From assembly GCA_964019335.1 (NCBI GenBank), contig OZ025733.1, positions 65,001 to 129,000 on the forward strand: a stretch of 64,000 bases of DNA. Direction: 5' to 3'. The notes below the pieces were generated by a model that had not been told where the DNA came from, searched no databases, and saw only the letters and a program-made list of their open reading frames with translations. Shown piece after piece: positions 32,288 through 42,943 of this stretch; position 1 is the stretch's first letter, and the number at the start of each line of letters is the position of its first letter. The DNA comes from Diplonema japonicum. Taxonomy: Eukaryota; Euglenozoa; Diplonemea; Diplonemida; Diplonemidae. The translations under genes and the position numbers were made by a program.

Positions 32288-33013
32288 GGAAAAAAAAAAA
32301 AAAAAAAAAAAAAAAAAACGTTGGGGGGGGGCACAAAATTTCAAAAAAAAACTTTTTTTGAAGATCACATGCAACGATTTCTTTCTTTTTTTTGACTTGT
32401 TTTTTGTACCCCCCCCCCCCCCTCTCGAGCACATTCAGAACGATATCTTTGGACAATGTTGTGGGGCACTTTCTCTTCGACATCTGGAGGCATTTCTGGG
32501 GGCATACCAGCCCCGGCGTTGCGTTAGAATTTCTTTTTTTTGTGGTTTTGAAAAAAAATACCCCCCCCTGGTGGATGGTTTAAAAAAATAAAATAAATAA
32601 TAATAAAAAAGCGTATCCAGGGGGGGGGGGTTAAAATCTTGTTACTGGAAGAATTACTTCACCCCCTTTTATATTTCTCCCCCCCCCCCCAGTCACAGAT
32701 GCTCTCAGTGCAACGCTTGTAGAGTCTGTGAAACGATGTCCTTCAAAACAACCCAGAACCACTCTGGTTTAAGTAGTGTTGCAGCAACTACACATCATAA
32801 GACAAACAAAAAAAGGCATCTATGAGTTAGTTACCTGCCAAAACGAGCCAGAGTTTAACTCACGTTTGCTATATTATGTACTCATAATTTTGCTGGCAAT
32901 GAGTAGTTTTCTTTTTTTTTTTTTTTTTTTTTTTTTTTTCTCCTACTCTGGTGAGCGCGAAAACGCAAACCTTCAAATGTCGTCTAGTTTCTTGCTCTCT
33001 CACACCCCCCTCC
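32288..33013. other. Spacer
   Basis: A-, C- and T-runs with mixed segments at 32440-32540 and 32690-32900. No convincing gene. A minus-strand stretch near 32430-32540 reads well for about 30 codons but has no start, stop or splice context. Confidence 0.5.
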
Positions 33014-33156
33014 CCCTAGGCATAGCTGTGAAACGAATCGGTTTTTCGCACATTTTCAGCTCTGAGCCCAAATTTTCGCAAAACGATTCGCCCTTTCGCG
33101 AAAATATGCGAAAATAGTACAAACTAGGTGAACTACGAAACCTACTATGCCTAGGG
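33014..33156. repeat. 143-bp inverted-repeat element
   Basis: Ends CCCTAGGCATAG (33014-33025) and CTATGCCTAGGG (33145-33156) are perfect 12-bp inverted repeats. The interior has several TTTTCGC/GCGAAAA words that also pair. Non-coding MITE-like. Confidence 0.75.
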
Positions 33157-33157
33157 C

Positions 33158-33316
33158 TATGTTGGCAAAGAAACGCGTTTCCAAAGCTTTTTTTTTTTTT
33201 TTTTTGAAACGCCGTTTCCTTAAGAAGGGAACACGGTTCCCCTAAATAAACCTGAAAACAAAATAAGGAAACGACAACGGAAACGGAAACGTTTCCCCCC
33301 GTTTCTCGCCAACATA
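33158..33316. repeat. 159-bp inverted-repeat element
   Basis: Left end TATGTTGGCAAAGAAACG (33158-33175) pairs with right end CGTTTCTCGCCAACATA (33300-33316) with one gap and a mismatch. Interior is rich in GTTTCC/GGAAAC. It lies one base from the preceding inverted-repeat element but has different ends. Confidence 0.75.
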
Positions 33317-33420
33317 CGCCGCCGCCGCCCCCTTTATTTCCATCTTGCTGCCCTGTTTATCTCCACCATATGCAGCTATTTACGCGGGGCCAAGAGTACT
33401 TACGCTGCACCTGCATTGGT

Positions 33421-33454
<34 letters not shown>

Positions 33455-33556
33455 CTTCTTCTCTCTTTTTCTTCTTCCCCTTTCTTTTTTCTCCCTCCTT
33501 TTTTCTTCTTCTTCCTCATTACAACGCATCACCAGGGAGGGGTGGGGACACTCAAA

Positions 33557-33597
<41 letters not shown>

Positions 33598-33598
<1 letters not shown>

Positions 33599-36500
33599 TG
33601 GCAGCAGAGATAGACTGCACCAGGGAAGCGGTGGCAAAACAACTAAGGGTTTTGGACAGCACCAGCGCAAGCGCTCACGAAAGGGTGAGAAGCTTGGAAA
33701 CCCTGGCGGCGATAGGCAAGGCGAGAACGAGCGACCTCAAGGACCCGACTCCTCTGGTGAAATGTCTCCGGTGGCTTTTAACAAGCAAAAATCTATGGAC
33801 GAGATGCGCGGCACTAAGAATTCTAAAATGTTACACGCATGACCGAGCGTTTCTAAGGACAGCCTGGGAGCACAAACTAGACTGGTTCATAGCGAGATCT
33901 ATGGATAGATCCAGCGACAGGGACAAAAAACTGGAGAAGGAACGAGATTTCGCCTTCCGTGTGATTCAAAAGTGCATCGAGGTGCTCCAGGGTGATCTCA
34001 AAACACTAAAAGAACAAAACGAAGTCCCAAGCTCAGCGGGTTCAAAGATCCAAAGCCATGCAGCAATGTTCTCAAGCTCGGTGTTGTCGAGCTCGCCATT
34101 CGGGATGCATGGATCGTCAAGTTGCAATGCGAACACACCACCTATGTCGCAAGACTCTGTTCCCACAATGAGGTGTGTAGATGGATCGGGTACACCAAGA
34201 AGCGGTCCTGTCCCGCCTTCTGCCCCGTATCCTGCAATTCCTCGTGGGTTGGTGCAGAGGATACAAACCTCTGCGGAGAACAACGACGATCCCTTCCAAC
34301 GACGGTCGATTGTGTTGCTTCGAGACATGCTTGTGTGCTCGCCCAAATCCATCGCTGCAGCCAACTCGCTCAGAACCCTCATTGCCGTCCTTGCCGACCC
34401 CGAGCACACCGACCTCCACACCAGCATTGTCTATGCAGTGCTTTACATCATTGATGACCCCAAGACGCGCTCCATGTTCCGCCTGCAGCTTGACTTCCAA
34501 ACCGTCTTCGCCCCTTTCACCGAGAAGCTCGGGCGTGAGAACGGCGACCTCAAGAAACGTTTGAAATGCGCGAAGTCGTCCACCCTTCTCTTCCTCCGCT
34601 CGTGGGTGGGTCTCATGTACCTTGCGTCCGACCCCAGAGGCTTGAAGCCTCTCATCGACAGTCTCCGACTCCCTGGGCCCGCCTTCAGAAAAATGACAAT
34701 ATTTGAAGTCCTCCACTTGGCGATCAGAACTGCCGCCCCTGCCAGGGGGATACCGTTGACAGGGCCGTGGAGTGAATACACCGACGAGGACGGAGAGATG
34801 GGAGGCGACGACGAGAAGAGGGAGGAGGATACTTTCGACGAGAGGCGGCACAACGCTGTGTGTGCGTGTGCGGGATACAGCGTGTTGGATATCTTCTTAG
34901 GCTCGCTGCTGTTGGTTCTGGAAAAGGCAGGCCTCACAGAGACACTGATCGCACTCATCAGGACAGGGATGGGCGGGTCCGAATGCTGTATGGTCAACGG
35001 TCTCGCCACCGCATGCTCAGGCTCGAACAAGGGAGTGAACGGCAAAGGAGCAAAGGACCGGGGACAGGAAGAAAACCCTGCACAGGTGGGACAAGCTGCT
35101 GCACAGCTCCTGCAAACCACGTTGCTACTCTCGAGCTCGCTCTTCCCCGGTGCGTCGAGCCACAAGCTGTACAGAAACTTCGACAAAACAATCGCCGAGA
35201 TGCTTGCACGGTCAGAAGGACACCAAGGCCTGCAGGCCACCTCCAAGGTCCGCAACATGACGACTTCCCTGTTCCATAAGATCGCCTACTCCGTGGCGCC
35301 CAAGAAGGAGGTCAGGCTCGACAGCATCAAGCTGCAAATGTCATCGAACATGGAAGACGCGCAGTTCAGGATCCTCCTAAACGACTCCCAGGTCACCACC
35401 ACAAAGGACTGGAACAAGTGGAACTGTGAGACAGCGCTGTTCCTCATCAAAGGCCCGCTGCGGCTGCACACACGCCTGCAGGAGACACTGAAAACAAAGT
35501 TCTTCAAACGACTGCTGACATTCGTGAAGCCGCGCAGACGGCTGTTCTCAGAACTGCCCTACAAAGAGGAGAACCTTGTGTACAGCACCGTAGCTTGCGG
35601 GCTTATTGACCTGCTGCTGCAGTCGAAGGAAGGCATGCTGTATTTATCAGCAAGCGGGCTGCTAGAGGAGATCCGCAGCATTTTAAACGAAGTGACGAGC
35701 AACGCGCCCGAACGCGAGAAGGTTCTGTGCAAAGAGCGCATCATGTACTTCATGGCAAGGGAGTACTTCAAGATCATCGGGAAGTGCTCCGAGTCGCCGT
35801 TGGGCGTCGAACTGCTCATCAAACACAACATCTTCAAGTCCTTGCAGCACCTCATGGAGAAGTCCAAGAGCAGGGACCGCGACGATATATGCCACCAAAT
35901 CCTGAAGCACCTGAACTTTGGCAGAGTGGGGAACAGGCCTGTCAACCCGGAGGCGAAACAGATCTTCGCGAACGCCATGACAGAAGGAAGCAGGCCCATC
36001 AGATTGTTCGCAACCCTGCAGCTGCGAAACTCCTTCAGGCTAGGGTACAGAGACAGCGTGGACTGGGCGCTCGACCTGCTTGTGGCGCAGCTGTCGGACT
36101 CATGGCGCGAAGTAGCTAAAGCAGCGCACGAGATCATCAACGAGTGGTGCATGTTGGACGACGACGTACTCGATTCATTTATCAGCAAGAAGCCTGGAAT
36201 GCAAATCTTCACCAGAAAAGAAGAGAAGGATGCTGAAGAACACGCCCACAAGCTTCTCCTGCGCATGCTGACAAGAGAGGCGGGCTTCGTGTACCTGCAC
36301 GACCTTGGCGTGGTGAACCAACAGCTGCAAGAGTGGAGGGGCTCCAAAGCCATGGAATGGGTGGTGGTGTTGGAAAGAAACATCAGTAAAACCCTGGCTG
36401 TGGGGAAGGCAGGCGACATCCGCAGCCATCAAACGAAGAAGAAGTCGCGTGCTGTGGACTCCATGGCGTCGGCTGTTCTACTGCAGCCGCACCTTTTCGG

Positions 36501-38021
36501 CGAGATGGCCAAGACACAACAAGGTTGCGATTGCCTGCGAACCTCACAAATCATTGAAGAGTACATGGTGGTCATCAACCAGGCCCTCGGTGGGGAGGAT
36601 GCTCTCTGGTTCCACACCGAGACCACATGGGGCGACCCACGGACGCCTGGCCGCGAGATGACCACACCTATGTCCATGTCGACCTCACGCTTCCTCGACG
36701 GGAAGGACGAGATGATGCAGAACAGCGTGAGGCTGTACTTCCACGAAGACGAAGGCGACATCAAAGACCTAACAGACCAGGTATGCTAAGGACGTTGATT
36801 ATTATTAAAACCACGACAAACAACAGGTCTGCGCCAGCCCGAGACAGAGGATGGAGCTGTCCGCCCCAGCAATCCCGGTTGCAGAGGTAGAAGAGGAAGA
36901 ACCGCCAAAAGACAGCGACTACACCCCAAGTATGAAAATTTAAAAGAAAAAAAAGAAGAAGAAAAACACTTGCAGAAACGGCAACGGGATTAGCTTTGAA
37001 AGTACAGAACTCGATGCAGCTGCGCGCGGCACTATGGGCATTGGCGCACATCGCAAGCAGCGAGACAGGGTACGCGTTGCTTCAGTCGCACGGGCACTGC
37101 GGGGATCTGGTCGCAAAGATGGTGAAGATCGCAACACAGTCAGAGAGCATCTCCCTAAGAGGGACAATGATGTGCATTCTATCAGTGGTGGGGCATTCGC
37201 AAAGCGGACAGGACGCACTCGCAAAGCAAGGATGGGTGACAAGCAACTGCGAAGGCTACAACTCATCCGATGGTGTATGGTACGCAACAAGCTTCAGCTA
37301 CCCCGCCAACTACGAAAAATGGGCGGTAGTCCACTACGGCGGGTTCCAAGCTGTACCGTGCAATGTGGTGTACGACGATGATATAAGCGAAAAGAAAGAA
37401 GCGGCAGAGAGGTTGTTCAGGTCGTTCAAAATCACGACAAAGAATGCACAGCAGTTTGTACCGGAGCTGGATACGATCGCGCAGACTCTGTTGCAACAAG
37501 GCGTTGTGTCTTCGGTGCACGAGGCGAAGAAAGAGTTCGGAGTCCTCCTCCTCCTGCACCACAGGGAGCATGTCTGCTCACCCGACGCTACCACCGCGTA
37601 CGAAAGCGTTTTGTACCACATCCGGACCATGGCAAACCCTGTCATGGTGGACGGGGCGGGGAAAGCGTTGAAGAAGATTAGGCACCAGGACCCGACCATC
37701 TTCCAGGACCCTTACCTGGCGCTGGAGATCCATGATCTGATCAACACGTACCGGTTCAGGCCGACGGCGAGGAAATATCTGTACGACACCTTTATCGACC
37801 ATGCGGTGTACAGCCATGATGCGTTTTCTTATGTGGATTTGAAGTATCTCCCGTTGCAGACCACTTCTGTCGAAGTGTGTGCGAGCGACGCGAGCCATCA
37901 GCAGGACCCTTATGACGAGGGGAGCAACAACAGTGGCCGGTCGTCGCCTGCTCCGTGTCCTGTGTCGCCTTCGTTGTCGCGGCACACCCCACGTGAGGTA
38001 TTTTGGTTTTTTTTCAAATAA
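33598..38021 (+). CDS. RICTOR: RICTOR-like TORC2 subunit, at least 3 exons
   Basis: Scaffold subunit of TOR complex 2. Exons 33598-36780, 36827-36929 and 36976-38021 give about 1443 residues. Introns are 46 bases each (GTATGC...ACAG, GTATGA...GCAG). The RICTOR N-terminal ARM region is visible early (LDFQTVFAPF, LFLRSWVGLMYLASDPRGL, then FRKMTIFEVLHLAI). The middle domain has ILLNDSQVTTTKDWNKWNCE and FFKRLLTFVKPRRRLFSELP, and the V domain after the second intron has QLRAALWALAHIASSETGY and ISLRGTMMCILSVVGHSQSG. These match the family order. The 102-base exon 2 encodes an acidic linker. The 3' end is unsure: the frame stops at 38021 in T-rich sequence, and coding-like sequence continues at 38409-38839. 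Start ATG follows a 40-base A run. Confidence 0.93.
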
Positions 38022-38408
38022 AAAAATATGAGCTCGTCCGGGAAAAAAAAAAAAAATGTCAACAACTGACCCAAAAAAAACAACCCCCCCCCCCCCACCG
38101 TTAAATTTCGAAGTAGAAAAGCGGTCCAACACCACTTTGTGTGCAGAATTGCGGTCTAGTTGCTTTTCTGAAAAAGGCCATGTTAGGCCAAAAATCCCTT
38201 AGGAACCCCTTGAAAAAGCAAAAAAAAAAAAAAAAAAAAAAATGGGTGTAAAAAAACCGGATTTTTCGGGGGCTAGGCAGTACCATCTTTTTTTTCGCTA
38301 AGTACATTTAACAGCAACCTGGCTTGTTGCCCAGGGGTCACAAGTGCGCTTGATCACTTTTAAACATTTTCCCCGCCGTTTTTCTGACTTTTGTTTTTCG
38401 CTTCCCAG

Positions 38409-38839
38409 GGGCAGCCGGTTGCAACTGCCACCCTCATGGCAAAAACAAGCATCGCAATTGAAAGAACGGGAACAGGTACATCATATATGTCATGCTGCCC
38501 AATTTTTGCTCAAATAATCATAACAAAATTTCAAACGTGTTGACATTTTAACGGACGAGCTCTTTAAATATACAAAAACAGCCTCATAGCGTTGCCCCTA
38601 AGCCGTCCAAGCCTCTTATCGACCTCTTTGATGCACTGTCTGGTCCAGAGCCCCTTGGTCCTGATTCTGTCGCCGCGCTCATTCATCTTGCCCTCCAAGC
38701 CCCCGAGTCTCTCGTCATTAAGCAGGTTCTTGCGCATGAACGGTACCAGTGGAATGGTGAAGGCTTCAGCACACCCCTCACCACCGAAAAGGCCCACCTA
38801 CTCGCGCAGGAGCTCCGCCGATACACACTGTGTGGCTGA
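38409..38839 (+). other. Coding-like segments, possible RICTOR 3' exons or separate gene
   Basis: Two stretches read like protein. The first, 38409-38475, follows TTCCCAG and gives GQPVATATLMAKTSIAIERT. The second, frame 38582-38839, reads SKPLIDLFDALSGPEPLGPD and later VLAHERYQWNGEGFSTPLTT before a stop. Their phases do not join at the obvious sites, and the potential donors (GTATT at 37998, GTACA at 38476) do not match the GT-N-TG rule of the other introns. The gene model is unresolved. Confidence 0.4.
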
Positions 38840-38943
38840 TGTTGATGTGAGTGTGAGGGGCCTTTGTAATTACATATAAACAGGGAGGCGGTGTTTCTTT
38901 TTTGTTTTTTTTCTTTATCTTCTCTCTTTGACGAAGCGTGATT

Positions 38944-38984
<41 letters not shown>

Positions 38985-39100
38985 TCCTCTGTACCTGTTC
39001 TTAGGTTCTTTCCTTAGTCCCTTTCCACTGAAATACGTAACACTGCAAGTGGTTTCTCCGTGTGTTACACCATCACCAAGCACCCTCACAGATAACTTTG

Positions 39101-39141
<41 letters not shown>

Positions 39142-39143
39142 CA
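38840..39143. other. Spacer upstream of H2A copy 1
   Basis: T33 near 38947 and an A32 leader just before the H2A start. The sequence CACAGATAAC about 60 bases upstream of the ATG recurs at the second H2A gene. Confidence 0.6.
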
Positions 39144-39635
39144 ATGCCCTCGCAGAAGAAGAGCCCGAAGAAGAGGGGATCGAAGAAGGGAGGGAAGCAT
39201 GTGTCGAGGTCGTCGAAGGCTGGGCTGACCTTCCCTGTGGGGAGGGTGGGGAGCAGCCTGAAGAAGGGACGGTTCGCGAGGAGGGTGAGCGCGCCTGCCG
39301 CTGTCTTCCTGACGGCTGTGATGGAGTACTGCACGTCTGAGCTGCTGACGCTGTCTGCGAGGTGCGCCCTCAAAACCTCGAAGAGCGAGGATGTTGAGGA
39401 CAAGCAGCAGAACATCAAGCCCCGCCACATCTGCCTTGCAGTGAGGCAGGACGAGGACCTTAGCCAGCTCCTGTCGCAGGTCACCATCTCGGGCGGCGGT
39501 GTGATGAAGCACGTCCACAAGGCCGTGCTCAAGAAGAAGAAGGACTCCGTTCCCTCCGACGACACCAAGAAGGACAAGAAGAGCAAAAAGGACAAGAAGG
39601 ACAAGAAGGACAAGAAGAAGAAGAAGAGCGAATAG
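39144..39635 (+). CDS. H2A: Divergent histone H2A, copy 1
   Basis: 163 residues. The histone fold is clear: SSKAGLTFPVGRVGSSLKKG, TAVMEYCTSELLTLSARCAL, IKPRHICLAVRQDEDLSQLL, VTISGGGVMKHVHKAVL. Of the acidic patch, the two Glu in MEYCTSE and the DED of RQDEDL are kept, but the third alpha-2 Glu (human E64) is Thr. The loop before IKPRH is about 7-8 residues longer than usual (SEDVEDKQQN). A 30-residue Lys/Asp/Ser tail (KKDKKSKKDKKDKK-type) extends the C-terminus, and a short basic N-tail lacks the usual SGRGK. This copy has one extra three-residue KDK unit (9 bases) in the tail; otherwise the four copies read the same. The RVGSSLKKGRFARR segment resembles trypanosome H2A. Confidence 0.93.
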   Translation: MPSQKKSPKKRGSKKGGKHVSRSSKAGLTFPVGRVGSSLKKGRFARRVSAPAAVFLTAVMEYCTSELLTLSARCALKTSKSEDVEDKQQNIKPRHICLAVRQDEDLSQLLSQVTISGGGVMKHVHKAVLKKKKDSVPSDDTKKDKKSKKDKKDKKDKKKKKSE

Positions 39636-39754
39636 ACTCTTTTACTTCCTCTTCCCCACTCTTTTTCTCTCTCTTTTTTTTTTTTTTTTTTTTTTTTACC
39701 CCTTCTTTCTATTCCCTCCCTGTTCCCACCCAATATAAATAAATATAGGGTGGT

Positions 39755-39770
39755 GGTGCTATTAAGCACC
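39755..39770 (+). promoter_or_regulatory. Candidate histone mRNA 3' stem-loop, copy 1
   Basis: GGTGCTATTAAGCACC: a perfect 6-bp stem with a 4-nt loop, 120 bases after the stop codon. Just upstream CCACCC...GGGTGG can form a second hairpin. The size matches canonical metazoan histone stem-loops although the sequence differs. Confidence 0.7.
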
Positions 39771-39862
39771 GCAATTTTACTTTAAAATAAAATTCCCCTT
39801 TTTTTTTTCTTCCTTTGCATCTTCTTATAATAAAATACCCCCCCCCCCCTCCCTTAGGGAAC

Positions 39863-41020
39863 ATGGAAGAGTCAAACGAGAAGCCGAGGTGGAACGCAGA
39901 ACTAGGCGATGAACACGCAGAGGCTGTAGGATACATGAGCAACACGAAGGAGGAGATGGAGGTGATCATGGGGTACGTGGAGGAAGTGCACAACGACCAG
40001 GCCACCGACACATTGGAAAGCTGCTACTCAGACACAAAGAGAGCGGTTGCAATGCAAGCCGGGAACGAAGTCTTCGACGCCATCGACTCCAACGGCGACG
40101 GCGCTCTCACCATGGAGGAGGTGAACTCGTACTTCGACCGCAACCCGAAGATCCTGGAACAGCTCAACGCGGTAAAAACAGAAAAATTCGATGCCGACTG
40201 GATCAACATGCTCGACATGCTCGACGGCGACGGCGACAGAAAAGTCACCGGAGACGAGTTCCTAGACTTCTGGCTGGACAACAACCTCGGCTCGGAAAAA
40301 GACGCTCGACAATTGTTCAAAAAAATGGATAGCAGTGACGACGGTGAGCTGTCAACAAACGAGGTGAAAAAATACCTGCAACATGATAAGCCGTTGAGGG
40401 ACAAGCTGTCAGAGGCTAGACGCTCAAAACTCGCGAAGGAGTGGAACTCATTCTTCACAATGATGCAGGACGGAACCTCGGGCGAGTTTGACCGCGCACA
40501 ATTTGCTTCATTGTGGTCCGCATCTGGACTAGGGCTTAACATATCTGCCGCAAACAAAGGGGAAAAACCCACAAGACGGCCGCATTCAGCACGTGCTCCA
40601 CAAAGGGCTTTAACCCCACACCCTCCTGAGGACACCCCTACCATAAGTACAGCACGACAGTCGTATAAAATAGCTGATAAATATTTGATAATCGACTCTG
40701 CTGATCTTGAACGGCCTTGTTTAGCTCACCGTATTGATTATACTAATATTCTTCAAGAACAAACAACTAGCTTGCGTGAGAGGGACACCGCGATCGTTGG
40801 GTACAAAGACATGCTCCGCAAGGTGGAACAATATCAGCGGGCATCGATGAAGGTACTTGAAGCTCATTATGGAGCGCTGGATGCGGGGGCTAGGTGGAAG
40901 CAGTTGAAGTGTGCGAACAATGTGAAGTCCGCAAATCCGTTTGGCAAGATTCTCGCCAATGCGAAGGATCCCTCTGTACTCCCCCCGATACCCCCGCCAC
41001 CGCAGAAAGTCACTGCATAG
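39863..41020 (+). CDS. EF-hand calcium-binding protein
   Basis: A 385-residue protein with three canonical EF-hand loops in the first half: DSNGDGALTMEE (about residue 76), DGDGDRKVTGDE (about 122) and DSSDDGELSTNE (about 157), each 12 residues with Asp at position 1, Gly or its equivalent at 6 and Glu at 12. A fourth, weaker helix pair follows. The C-terminal half is basic and helical without a known domain, with a coiled-coil-like segment (ILQEQTTSLRERDTAIVGYK) and a Pro-rich end. Likely a Ca2+ sensor, partner unknown. Start at the first ATG after CCCTTAGGGAAC. Confidence 0.88.
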   Translation: MEESNEKPRWNAELGDEHAEAVGYMSNTKEEMEVIMGYVEEVHNDQATDTLESCYSDTKRAVAMQAGNEVFDAIDSNGDGALTMEEVNSYFDRNPKILEQLNAVKTEKFDADWINMLDMLDGDGDRKVTGDEFLDFWLDNNLGSEKDARQLFKKMDSSDDGELSTNEVKKYLQHDKPLRDKLSEARRSKLAKEWNSFFTMMQDGTSGEFDRAQFASLWSASGLGLNISAANKGEKPTRRPHSARAPQRALTPHPPEDTPTISTARQSYKIADKYLIIDSADLERPCLAHRIDYTNILQEQTTSLRERDTAIVGYKDMLRKVEQYQRASMKVLEAHYGALDAGARWKQLKCANNVKSANPFGKILANAKDPSVLPPIPPPPQKVTA

Positions 41021-41032
41021 GTTCTTGTATCA

Positions 41033-41060
<28 letters not shown>

Positions 41061-41063
<3 letters not shown>

Positions 41064-41187
41064 GATTTTATAACTATTTGCAATTGTGCCGAGCAAAAAA
41101 AAAAAAAAAAAAAACTTCGCAGCTTTTTTTTTTTTTTTTTTTTTTTTTTGCTCGTGCGAAACAACAAAAGACATATAGTCATAAAGA
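41061..41187 (+). repeat. Dispersed repeat R1, copy c
   Basis: GATTTTATAACTATTTGCAA, TGTGCCGAGC, long A and T runs, then GAAACAACAAAAGACATATA and GTCATAAAG. Confidence 0.6.
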
Positions 41188-41460
41188 ATTATTATTATTA
41201 TTTGGTGGTGGGGATAACATGAAAATATAAGAAAAACATCAGATGTGTTGTTCGCTGTTGACCTCCTCGTCGGTCATCACCGGTAGCACCCGAGTGGAAG
41301 AACATAATGCAGATGCTCAGGGTGACGAACAGGCAGCAAACTGCACGAGCGCAGAATCTTGGTTACCCGGGACGCCCCGGCTGGGGTTGAGCTGTACACC
41401 GCACGCATTAAGGACACGACGCGGAACGCAGAAGAAGCTACAACTCGGCCGCGGCGCGCC

Positions 41461-41521
41461 CCCTGTAATCAAGTAGACAGTTCTTGTGCAGGGCGCCGCC
41501 AACACCGGCCTCCTTTAACTC
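41461..41521 (+). repeat. Dispersed repeat R2, fullest copy
   Basis: CCCTGTAATCAAGTAGACAG, TTCTTGTGCAGGGCGCCGCC, AACACCGGCCTCCTTTAACT. Related copies are at 9807 (inverted, left half), 41701 (right half) and 60319. Confidence 0.65.
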
Positions 41522-41700
41522 ATATATATTATTTTTTTTTTTTCCGATTTATTGTAAAACACACAAAAAAAAAAATCTACTCCTATCCTTGTTCAATTTG
41601 TGCGTAACTTTTTTTTTTTATTATTATTCTTCCCTGGGGGGTTCCTTCTAGGTGTTTTCCCTTCCGGGATTTCCTTTTTTTTTTTTTTTTTTTCCCCTAA

Positions 41701-41732
41701 GGGCGCCGCCAACACCGGCCTCCTTTGAGCTC
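41701..41732 (+). repeat. Dispersed repeat R2, right-half copy
   Basis: GGGCGCCGCCAACACCGGCC and TCCTTTGAGCTC, identical to the right half at 41491 for the first 26 bases; 210 bases downstream in the same orientation. Confidence 0.65.
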
Positions 41733-42500
41733 TTATATATTTTTATTTTTATTTTTTTTTATATTTCACTCCTCTCAATTTTACATTCACTGTACCCCAA
41801 TTTTATTTCACATGTCTGTGAATTGACGTGCCGCCACGGGGCAACACGTACTTCAGTCAGTACAAATAAATGGCTTGCTGGGCTCGATCCCAGCCCGGAC
41901 TTTTTTAATGAAGTAAATTTTGAGGGGAGTAGAATATAGAAGAAAGAAAAAAAAAAAAAAAAAAAAAACCACCTTATTCACGCCAAATGAACTTTCTCTG
42001 TCTACCTCTCTTGAGATAAAAAAAAAGAATTTCACTGAAGTGACAGAAAATTTATTATTCGTTATGAATAAATAGCTATTTTTTTATTTACATTTACACC
42101 ATTTTTTTTTTTTTTTTTTTTTTTTTGAATCCTGTGTCCAGAAAAAAAAAAGAAAGAAAAAAAAAAAAACGGAAGACGCTACAAGGGATTCTAGTTGGGG
42201 TAGGCAGGTACTTTTTTTTCTTCTTCTTTTTTTTTTTTTTTTTTTTTTTTTTTCCCTCTCACTCCTTTTTTCGTTACCATCCCAACAAAAAAAAAAAAAA
42301 AAAAATCACCATTATATTTACTGTAAAACAAAAACTCCCGGACACCAAAAAAAAAAAACCCGGTTTTTCCATCCCACCACGTTTGCTTGGAAGGGCTTTA
42401 TTCCTTGTGCAGACTCGTATGCAGAGCCAAAATGTTTACCCTGCGTGGCAGTTTGAATTTTTTTTTTTTTTTTTTTTTTTTTCAATCTCATAAACCTGTA

Positions 42501-42943
42501 CTTCTTTCATCAAATGACCAGTTCGACTACCCAAGGCACGTTGAGCAGCTGGCTTGTGAGGCACCTCCTTACCCCGCCAGAACCCCCGAAAGCAGCTCCA
42601 GCTGCAGAGGGATGCTAAACGAGATACGCTCCACGGCGTCGCGCCGTTGGGGGTTAAAAAACCAATACGAAAAAAGCTGGCTGTTTCCTTGGCTGGGGAT
42701 ACAAAGGCAAAACGGAACCTGCAACGCAGGGATTATCCGGGTCCTTTCCCCGGGTCAAGCACCCGCCCACCGAATGGAGCCGGCATCGCCCAATCATTGG
42801 GCTCACTACGGAGCTGTTTCTTCCTTTTTGCTGGTTTTGCTCTGCTGCTTGTCGGCGTCAACAACTCTCAATGGGTTCGTAGGTGTCCGGAGGCACAAAC
42901 ATGCACATTGCTTTTGTCCCCCCTGGGCTCAACGCAGCTGTAA
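42501..42943 (+). CDS. Possible coding region, model unresolved
   Basis: GC-balanced sequence unlike the surrounding homopolymers. One frame from about 42560 to the TAA at 42941-42943 gives a basic segment (QLQRDAKRDTLHGVAPLGVK) followed by a single hydrophobic stretch (SCFFLFAGFALLLVGV), as in a small membrane protein. A second overlapping frame runs to 42998. No good start codon is visible in the first frame, and a spliced upstream exon near 42513 (ATGACCAGTTCG) is possible. Gene identity unknown. Confidence 0.35.

Larger units (their letters stand above)
41188..42500. other. Spacer with repeats and unresolved GC-rich patch
   Basis: 41240-41460 is GC-balanced and open in two + frames (for example APAGVELYTARIKDTTRNAE), but no start, stop or splice context supports a gene. 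It ends in the R2 repeat. The segment 41870-41905 carries a B-box-like GGCTCGATCCC and T6, without the rest of a tRNA. The remainder is homopolymer. Confidence 0.45.

Noticed and set aside
32430-32545. Minus-strand protein-like stretch (for example PDVEEKVPHNIVQRYRSECA)
   Set aside because: About 30 codons only, no start, stop or splice site of the local type; the single exception to the + strand bias is not strong enough.
39086-39769. Minus-strand frames over all four H2A genes
   Set aside because: Antisense of the histone coding sequence; same translation at each copy because the genes are copies.
41870-41912. Possible tRNA (B-box-like GGCTCGATCCC followed by T6)
   Set aside because: T-loop would have 6 or 8 bases, no matching acceptor 5' strand (GTCCGGG) or D-arm is present upstream.
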